A DNA stretch of 21,270 nt from a virus, in IMG/VR virus record IMGVR_UViG_3300010883_000607, positions 1-21,270 of that record; one strand, given 5' to 3'. The notes under the pieces were generated by a model. The model was not told where the DNA came from and did not search any database. It saw nothing but the letters and a program-made list of their open reading frames with translations. The translations under genes and the position numbers were made by a program. Shown here piece after piece: positions 16,439-21,270 of the stretch; the first letter of the stretch is position 1, and each line of letters opens with the position of its first letter.

Positions 16439-17722
16439 TCATTCTGATTGATTATCAATTTTCTTTATTATTGCAGGACCAATAACAGTTTCACCTGCTC
16501 TTTGATTTATTAATTTTATCTTTCCATACTTTGTTTTTTTACTATTATTAAATGGGTCTTCTACAAAATATGCAACTTTTTCACTAGATTGCCCTCTTTC
16601 TAAATAACTGCCATCAATACTTTCAATTTTTTCTATATCACTAAGTATAAATTTATCTAAATTGTCTTTAGAATACTCGCCACCCTCTTCCTTTATAACT
16701 TGTGTATGAGCTGAATAATAACCAAAATCTAGTTGTGGCGCAGAATAAAATGATTTAAACGGTGATGATTCACCTTCAGGTTGATTTGCTACAATATAGC
16801 CCGGGACTTTTATATTAAAACTATACTTGATAACCCTTTCGCTATCACTGAAGTCTTCTAAATTCGTGCTTTGCCTAAATGATTCATCAAAAAATATAAC
16901 TAACTCGTATCCCTTTGCCGTTTTTATTGCAATTTGATTTTTTTGATTAAGACTTGCTAGCAACATTTCCATAACTTCATTTGCTTGTTGCATATACTGG
17001 ACCCAAAAAGTTACATTATAAGTAACTGTAATAAAAGAGGGATAAGCCATTTGAATTATTTCAAATATGTTGTCACCAATTTTTGACTCAATACCTACTT
17101 TGCCTGCCTTGTCTAAAAAACTAACATTTCCTTTGTTTCTTCTAGAAGCTAATGTATCGCTACTTGCAATTGCACCTGGACTAATATCTGAGCCATCAAC
17201 AAAATGCCCTAATGAAGCAACATTATCTTGATTCTTAAGATCTAGCTTATTGATAATATTTTGATAGTCTCTGTCAGATGTTGCTAATCTTTTTTTAATA
17301 AAATACTCTGATTGACTTCTATAAGCAATTGCAGTTCCAAAACCACCCTGACCTGATGAAAAATCAATATCTTCTCTTAAGATAGATATTACCGGTAAGA
17401 TAATTGCATTATTACTATCTCGAATAGGGCTGTCTCTTCTTGTAAGTGCAAATCGTTCTCCTGCAGCAAATATAACAGGAACTTTTGTTGTGTTTCCTTG
17501 ATACGTTACTTGTAATGATATATCTTTGTCAAATAATGTAAATACTGCTCTATCTATATCTTCAATGCCAAATGCAGGAATATGAAAGTCACTTGGCACA
17601 TTTGTTCCATCTCTCCCAAGTTGAATTACTTGTTTAGCTGATGGCACACCATTTTGTTGAACTGTATCGGCACTTTGAATTGTTTTATTATTCAATTTGT
17701 TGTTTTTAGATGAAGTAGTCAT
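16439..17722 (-). CDS. Tail sheath stabiliser / tail completion protein (T4 gp15-like, 427 aa)
   Basis: Residues about 54-121 (IEDIDRAVFTLFDKDISL, then TKVPVIFAAGERFALTRRDS and NNAIILPVISILREDI) match the gp15 pattern of a strand followed by VPVIFAxxERF and LPVIxxxR. Residues about 225-320 (PSFITVTYNVTFWVQYMQQA, RVIKYSFNIKVPGYIVA) complete the fold. In T4, gp15 caps the top of the tube and sheath as a hexamer and connects to the neck. The protein is longer than T4 gp15 (272) through a hydrophilic N-terminus, a middle segment and a C-terminal tail of about 100 residues. The start has only a weak GAGAG. It lies 5 bases after the gp14-like gene and just before the sheaths, as expected. Confidence 0.75.
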   Translation of the reverse strand: MTTSSKNNKLNNKTIQSADTVQQNGVPSAKQVIQLGRDGTNVPSDFHIPAFGIEDIDRAVFTLFDKDISLQVTYQGNTTKVPVIFAAGERFALTRRDSPIRDSNNAIILPVISILREDIDFSSGQGGFGTAIAYRSQSEYFIKKRLATSDRDYQNIINKLDLKNQDNVASLGHFVDGSDISPGAIASSDTLASRRNKGNVSFLDKAGKVGIESKIGDNIFEIIQMAYPSFITVTYNVTFWVQYMQQANEVMEMLLASLNQKNQIAIKTAKGYELVIFFDESFRQSTNLEDFSDSERVIKYSFNIKVPGYIVANQPEGESSPFKSFYSAPQLDFGYYSAHTQVIKEEGGEYSKDNLDKFILSDIEKIESIDGSYLERGQSSEKVAYFVEDPFNNSKKTKYGKIKLINQRAGETVIGPAIIKKIDNQSE

Positions 17723-17727
17723 GATTA

Positions 17728-18393
17728 TTAACTCTCGTCATAAAATGAAGAGCCTGTCTTTTTTGAACCACCTTGCGGTGAAACTTCAGCAGGTCCTGTT
17801 ATTGGCTTTGTAAGAACTCCATTTTTTTGCAAGTCTCTAATATCTCCTGTCAAGCCCTCTTGATTGCGCTTAAAACCTCTTTGCTGTGCAAATGTTTTTT
17901 GTGTAGCATTTTCATCTGAGTATGATTCGTCTGTAGGGCCAAATAGCTTACTTAAAAACAATCCTTTTCTAGATTGCTTTCCTGTTAAAGTTATATAGCC
18001 ACTATACTCAATTTCTCCATAAATGATACTAGAAACGGGTGCTTTAATAATTTCAAAAAATACAGTCCCATAAGAAAAGAAGTCTCCTTCTTGAATTTCT
18101 AGCCCTTTGTCTAGTAGATCTCGTGATTGAATATAGACTTCTATTGTATAATATTCCTCAGCGCCAAATCGGCCTGTTGTAATTTGATCAGCTGAATATA
18201 AAACTAGTGCATCAACTGATACAGGGTTTTCAAATATTTTATCAACAGCTTCTTCATAGACGTCATGTATTTTAGTTTTAACTGTAGAAATTGGAAAAAG
18301 ATAAATCTTTTGACCAATTACATCTTTTACTATTTCTTTTCCTAAATCATTAATAAAGTTGATTTCTTTTGGTGTTATAAAAAGTCGTGACAT
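17728..18393 (-). CDS. Neck protein (T4 gp14-like, 221 aa)
   Basis: The N-terminal half (FITPKEINFINDLGKEIVKD, VIGQKIYLFPIS, VYEEAVDKIFENPVSVDALV) and the segment YTIEVYIQSRDLLDKGLEIQ, EGDFFSYGTVFFEII match the neck family of T4-like phages, in which gp14 forms a ring between head and tail. T4 gp14 has 256 residues. The C-terminal 60 residues are polar, with Gln/Lys/Gly, and probably flexible. The ribosome binding site is weak (GGGAT), and the gene follows the gp13-like stop by 6 bases, so coupling is likely. The neck assignment is fairly firm from motif and position; the exact ring it forms is inferred. Confidence 0.75.
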   Translation of the reverse strand: MSRLFITPKEINFINDLGKEIVKDVIGQKIYLFPISTVKTKIHDVYEEAVDKIFENPVSVDALVLYSADQITTGRFGAEEYYTIEVYIQSRDLLDKGLEIQEGDFFSYGTVFFEIIKAPVSSIIYGEIEYSGYITLTGKQSRKGLFLSKLFGPTDESYSDENATQKTFAQQRGFKRNQEGLTGDIRDLQKNGVLTKPITGPAEVSPQGGSKKTGSSFYDES

Positions 18394-18399
18394 GTTAAT

Positions 18400-19566
18400 T
18401 TATCCCATAAAAATTGCTTTTGGTATTGGAACGTAACTTAACTGTTTATTGAGCAATTCTGCTCTAGTAGACTGTATCTCAACTAATTTATCATATGTTA
18501 GCGATTCTAACATTTCTGTTAATGCAGTTTTTAACTTTTCTTGGTCTTCTCTGCCTTCTCCAATCAAAGAAGTTCCATTTAAACTTAAATCACCACCAGG
18601 TATAGGCACACTAGCAAATTTTGATCTGACTAGCCCTAAAACTTCTCTACTTAATGCTAATGTATACTGCCTTATCCACTGCTTGCCAATAGAATTTATT
18701 CTATTATAAATTAAATTACCAAATGGTATATTGCTTAAATTTGAAACACCCTCAATTGAATCATCCTGATACGCTGGCTTAAGCGGATCTGAAGAATACC
18801 TTACTTTTATCCATAGCTTACTAGGCTGGACAGGAACACCTGTTGGCATAGGATACATTCTAATATTTGTTCCTACAACTTCATACGAATAGTTAGACCT
18901 TCTAACCCTGTTTGATAAATCCAATTGTCCTGCCCTTAGTATGTCTTCAAAAACTGGCAATACATAAAAAATCGTCTCAGGTGTAAATGATTCAAAACTA
19001 AATTCATTGTTTAAATAGTTTATAGCGCTAGTTGTATCAAAAAATCTATAAGCAGCTTGGGGACTAAAATGAAAAACTTCAACAATTTTGAGCTTGCCTT
19101 TTCTAGTCTGCTGATCGAAAATTACTTCGCCGGCCTGATTTTTAAGATCAGAGTATATATCATAATCCTGTTTTTGTGAAGTAAGTGTTATAGAACCTGA
19201 TATCGTATTATAAGACCCACCAATGCCGGCTTCCATTGCATAGGGCTCAGCTGCTCTAGACATAAAATCTAGATTTTCACGTGGTAATTTCTGTTCTGAC
19301 CCTGATAAAATACTACCTGTTGAATAGCCTAAAAAATTTACCATTTGTGATTTTGCTTGGTACTGATTTAATATTGAACCATACTCAAAAAGTGATTCTT
19401 CAAAACAACCCCATATTTGCTTTTTTGTCAATTCAACAGACAATATATCATCACCCATCTTTCTCTTAACAAATGTAACCATTTTATCAGCATCAGCTGA
19501 AAATTGTGAATCATTGTCAAAAACTCCAAAGGGTGTTGGATTTGATGTATTCGCAAATATTGCCAC
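18400..19566 (-). CDS. Neck / head-completion protein (T4 gp13-like, 388 aa)
   Basis: An ATG at 19578 opens the longest frame but lacks a ribosome binding site; GGAGG lies 5 bases before a GTG at 19566, giving (M)AIFANTSNPTPFGVFDNDSQ, and this start is preferred. Residues about 29-62 (MVTFVKRKMGDDILSVELTK, IWGCFEESLFEYG) and the later helix-strand blocks (FRFFDTTSAINYL-like, PSKLWIKVRYSSDP) resemble a neck protein that precedes the gp14-like gene in T4-type phages; T4 gp13 has 309 residues. It would bind the portal or close the filled head before the tail joins. The gp13 equivalence rests on the pattern, on its place before gp14- and gp15-like genes, and on size, so it is moderate. Confidence 0.6.
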   Translation of the reverse strand: MAIFANTSNPTPFGVFDNDSQFSADADKMVTFVKRKMGDDILSVELTKKQIWGCFEESLFEYGSILNQYQAKSQMVNFLGYSTGSILSGSEQKLPRENLDFMSRAAEPYAMEAGIGGSYNTISGSITLTSQKQDYDIYSDLKNQAGEVIFDQQTRKGKLKIVEVFHFSPQAAYRFFDTTSAINYLNNEFSFESFTPETIFYVLPVFEDILRAGQLDLSNRVRRSNYSYEVVGTNIRMYPMPTGVPVQPSKLWIKVRYSSDPLKPAYQDDSIEGVSNLSNIPFGNLIYNRINSIGKQWIRQYTLALSREVLGLVRSKFASVPIPGGDLSLNGTSLIGEGREDQEKLKTALTEMLESLTYDKLVEIQSTRAELLNKQLSYVPIPKAIFMG

Positions 19567-19571
19567 GTATG

Positions 19572-19576
19572 CCTCC
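19572..19576 (-). promoter_or_regulatory. Ribosome binding site GGAGG fixing a GTG start at 19566
   Basis: GGAGG with a 5-base spacer precedes GTG at 19566. The ATG at 19578 lies upstream of the site and is preceded by AT-rich sequence with no Shine-Dalgarno match. Confidence 0.7.
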
Positions 19577-19579
19577 ATA

Positions 19580-19596
19580 CTTTTATATTAAATAGG
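19580..19596 (-). promoter_or_regulatory. Repeated AT-rich element before the gp13-like gene
   Basis: The minus strand reads CCTATTTAATATAAAAG, nearly the same as CCTATTTAATTTAAAG before the tape-measure gene (8018-8034). Both copies are intergenic and close to a start codon. The TATAAAAG part loosely recalls the T4 late promoter but is not a match. Confidence 0.3.
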
Positions 19597-19650
19597 CAAA
19601 ACAAAGACGTAAGACAAAAATGAACTTAATATATTAATTATTAGTTTAAA

Positions 19651-19665
19651 ACTAGAGTATCTAGT
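19651..19665 (-). terminator. Weak hairpin after the tubulin-like gene
   Basis: ACTAGA-TAC-TCTAGT is a perfect 6-bp inverted repeat with a 3-base loop, 19 bases after the stop of the tubulin-like gene, followed on the minus strand by TTTTAAAC. The stem is short and AT-rich with only four T, so termination would be partial at best. It also contains the TAGATA string seen in other gaps. Confidence 0.35.
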
Positions 19666-19683
19666 ATTTTTAATAATTTAAAT

Positions 19684-20793
19684 TTACATTCCACCTAATG
19701 CAAAGATTGCTACAACACCGGGAATTCTTTCTCTTACGTATACACCAGAAAATAACGTATCAGACCTTCCGCCTACGTAAGATATAGCTGATTCCATTTG
19801 ATTAGAAGCAACAGGGTCACTAGCAGTTTCAGTGCTTGCAATCAGTAATAAACAACCAACTTTTGGCCTTCCAGAAGGCGGCGGACATGGTGATCTTTCT
19901 GAACACCCTTTAAAAATCTTAAGACCTAGTTTGTCATCTTTGAAGTCTCTTATTGCGCAAGTCCCTAAAAACATGCGCCCATTTGCTTGTAAACATTTTT
20001 CTAAATCTTGCGTGTCAAATGACTGAATTGGTGAACTTTCTGATGCCAATTTAAAAACTTGAGATAGCATTTTTGCAAAATTTGTATTTGCAGTTGGGTA
20101 CATTCCCAACATTCCAACTTTGCCGCGAAGTAATTCTAACTGTCTTTCATTATCAATTATTATATGCGGACGGGATCTAACGTTGTTAATCAAGTGTGTA
20201 TAGTTAATTTTTATTGTAGGATTAAGCTTTTCTTGTGACGTTGGTTCACTTACGATATACACAACATTGCCTTTAGCTTGGACTGAATCTAAGTATCTTT
20301 GGAATACATCATGCAATGTTAATGTTGAACTGCCTGTTCCTCCACCGCCTGACGCACAAACAAATAACCAATCAACTTTTCCTAATCGAGCACGAAGTGT
20401 GTCTTCAACAAAAGTTCCATTTTCATTCAATACTTGTTGTCCTGCTTTTATATCTTTTCCTACACCGTCTGCACCATCTAAGAGCAAGAAGTGCTGCGGG
20501 CTTGTTCCTGCAGGCTGGTCCTTATGTGTTGTGTTGATTAAGACAGTGCGATTATAACCTAAATCAAGGAACGCCTTTGCAAGCTTACCACCGCCGCCTC
20601 CGATCCCTATAAATGCACAGTTTATAGCTGTTTGTGCTGTATTTTCAGGTAATAGTTCTGAGTTGGCATCAATTTTGTCTTCACCGTAATGATCAACAAA
20701 ATCTAAATCACCCAAATCCATAAAGTCGTTAGTTTGTGGCTCAGGTTGCTGTGCTGTTTCGCCTTCAATCTTTGGATCTTCACTTGTGTTCAT
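19684..20793 (-). CDS. FtsZ/tubulin-family GTPase encoded by the phage (369 aa)
   Basis: The longest frame starts at 20871, but no ribosome binding site precedes that ATG, whereas AGAGGA lies just before the ATG at 20793 (MNTSEDPKIE), which is used. Numbered from there: residues 1-53 are acidic (15 D/E, 2 K) and probably disordered; the phosphate-binding loop GIGGGGGK is at 63-70; the tubulin signature GGGGTGSS at 149-156; IIIDNERQL with a likely base-contacting Asn near 215; and the catalytic T7-loop-like FDTQDL supplies D260 and D263. The protein ends at ALGGM with no FtsZ-like C-terminal peptide and no long C-terminal tail as in PhuZ. All parts for GTP binding and polymer-coupled hydrolysis are visible. 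It lies between a terminator and the neck genes. A filament function is likely; what it moves or positions is unknown. Confidence 0.85.
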   Translation of the reverse strand: MNTSEDPKIEGETAQQPEPQTNDFMDLGDLDFVDHYGEDKIDANSELLPENTAQTAINCAFIGIGGGGGKLAKAFLDLGYNRTVLINTTHKDQPAGTSPQHFLLLDGADGVGKDIKAGQQVLNENGTFVEDTLRARLGKVDWLFVCASGGGGTGSSTLTLHDVFQRYLDSVQAKGNVVYIVSEPTSQEKLNPTIKINYTHLINNVRSRPHIIIDNERQLELLRGKVGMLGMYPTANTNFAKMLSQVFKLASESSPIQSFDTQDLEKCLQANGRMFLGTCAIRDFKDDKLGLKIFKGCSERSPCPPPSGRPKVGCLLLIASTETASDPVASNQMESAISYVGGRSDTLFSGVYVRERIPGVVAIFALGGM

Positions 20794-20797
20794 AATT

Positions 20798-20803
20798 TCC
20801 TCT
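20798..20803 (-). promoter_or_regulatory. Ribosome binding site AGAGGA fixing the tubulin-like start at 20793
   Basis: AGAGGA lies 4 bases before the ATG at 20793. The in-frame ATG at 20871 is preceded by AT-rich sequence without a match and would place this purine-rich site inside the coding region. Confidence 0.7.
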
Positions 20804-20886
20804 TTTTTAATTTTTATCTTTATTGTGCGATCAAATAAACCGCCAAACGATACTTTAGTTGTCGACGACATAGTATGATTATTACA

Positions 20887-20895
20887 TATCTAGTA
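20887..20895 (-). promoter_or_regulatory. Candidate promoter element before the tubulin-like gene
   Basis: Just after the terminator the minus strand reads TACTAGATATGTAATAAT, about 95 bases before the preferred start. The 9-mer TACTAGATA recurs at 19658-19666 before the neck genes. A promoter is expected in this gap because the preceding transcript ends here, but no clear -35 box is visible. Confidence 0.3.
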
Positions 20896-20908
20896 AAAAA
20901 GTAAATAA

Positions 20909-20940
20909 AAAAGACACCCTCTAATGAGAGAGTGTCTTTT
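20909..20940 (-). terminator. Strong rho-independent terminator after the small virion protein
   Basis: AAAAGACAC-T-CTCT-CATT-AGAG-G-GTGTCTTTT forms a 14-bp stem with a 4-base loop and then T-rich sequence on the minus strand. The single imperfect pair is a G-U wobble on the minus strand but a C-A mismatch on the plus strand, showing that it serves the gene ending at 20961. Confidence 0.85.
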
Positions 20941-20960
20941 TTAAAGTATCTTTATACCAA

Positions 20961-21270
20961 TTATGATGTGTGCTTCACAACAAATACAACATTTAATCTT
21001 CTAGCACCTGACGCGCCACCATCATTATCTAATGATATAGCTTCACCTGCTGCGACTGCCATTGAAAGTGATGTATCAGACTTTACTGTCCCTGCTGCAT
21101 CACCTGATGCAAAAACAAGTGTTGATGTCCCTACTCCCTCTACTTGTATTGTAAAAGTTGCCGTAGCGCCTGGTGTGCCACCTGAATTTGTTGCATATGC
21201 TGCAACAAGTGTTCCTGCAACCGGGCATGCGACAAAGCAATCATTACCTGATCCGCTGATATCTTTTATA
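20961..21270 (-). CDS. Small virion surface/decoration-like protein (C-terminal 103 codons, partial)
   Basis: The frame is open from the right edge to TAA at 20961, and its start lies outside the window. About 102 residues are visible: CFVACPVAGTLVAAYATNSG, then TATFTIQVEGVGTSTLVFAS, DTSLSMAVAAGEAISLDNDG and RRLNVVFVVKHTS. It is rich in Gly, Ala, Thr, Ser and Val with alternating strands, a one-domain beta-sandwich. The layout (P-x-A-G-T-L early, V-x-A-G-E-A-I late, then D-N-D-G) matches small proteins of about 110-130 residues often found among phage head genes. A capsid decoration or other surface role is inferred, and most of the protein is probably present. A strong terminator follows. 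Confidence 0.6.
   Translation of the reverse strand, partial: IKDISGSGNDCFVACPVAGTLVAAYATNSGGTPGATATFTIQVEGVGTSTLVFASGDAAGTVKSDTSLSMAVAAGEAISLDNDGGASGARRLNVVFVVKHTS

Noticed and set aside
20794-20871. 26-residue longer N-terminus of the tubulin-like protein
   Set aside because: Its ATG has no ribosome binding site and the extension would contain the good site used by the ATG at 20793.
1-21270. Reassigned stop codon, as in some large phages
   Set aside because: TAA, TAG and TGA all terminate genes here at sensible places, and no gene family appears split by in-frame stops.
1-21270. T4-type late promoters (TATAAATA), tRNA genes, CRISPR arrays, insertion sequences
   Set aside because: The gaps between genes are short and hold none of these; matches to TATAAATA-like strings fall inside genes.

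Overview
This window looks like the tail-assembly block of a large contractile-tailed bacteriophage (Caudoviricetes, myovirus morphology, T4-like tail logic). Every gene I can support lies on the minus strand, so the block reads from the right edge to the left edge. Genes are tightly packed, with overlaps or gaps mostly under 60 bases. The DNA is AT-rich, and TAA, TAG and TGA all act as stops, so the standard bacterial code applies. Assignments rest on recognising family patterns in the translations; no database search was run, and the host cannot be named from this window.

In reading order (right to left): (1) the end of a small Gly/Ala/Thr-rich beta protein, probably a virion surface protein, closed by a rho-independent terminator; (2) an FtsZ/tubulin-family GTPase; (3) three neck/tail-completion proteins resembling T4 gp13, gp14 and gp15; (4) two very large, adjacent, paralogous tail sheath proteins (about 1058 and 1141 residues; T4 gp18 has 659); (5) a tail tube protein of 163 residues, followed by a second terminator; (6) a T4 gp26-like baseplate/tail-assembly protein whose reading frame appears to continue by programmed frameshifting into a second short frame; (7) a tape-measure protein; (8) a 75-residue coiled-coil protein; (9) a 1194-residue baseplate/tail-hub structural protein; (10) a LysM-like gp53/gpX-type baseplate protein; (11) the first 562 residues of a baseplate-hub protein that runs off the left edge.

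Together these genes build the neck, sheath, tube, length ruler and baseplate of one contractile tail. Two points stand out. A run of seven T lies in the only short window where the gp26-like frame and the next frame overlap, followed by a two-tier hairpin. This looks like a lambda G/GT-style tail chaperone frameshift of +1 or -2. Second, a tubulin-like GTPase with intact nucleotide-binding and catalytic-loop motifs, an acidic N-terminal tail and no C-terminal tail sits inside the virion structural block. The tandem sheaths, one carrying a GC-rich inserted domain, are also unusual. Several start codons were moved from the longest frame to the one with a proper ribosome binding site. No stretch longer than 300 bases lacks a gene.
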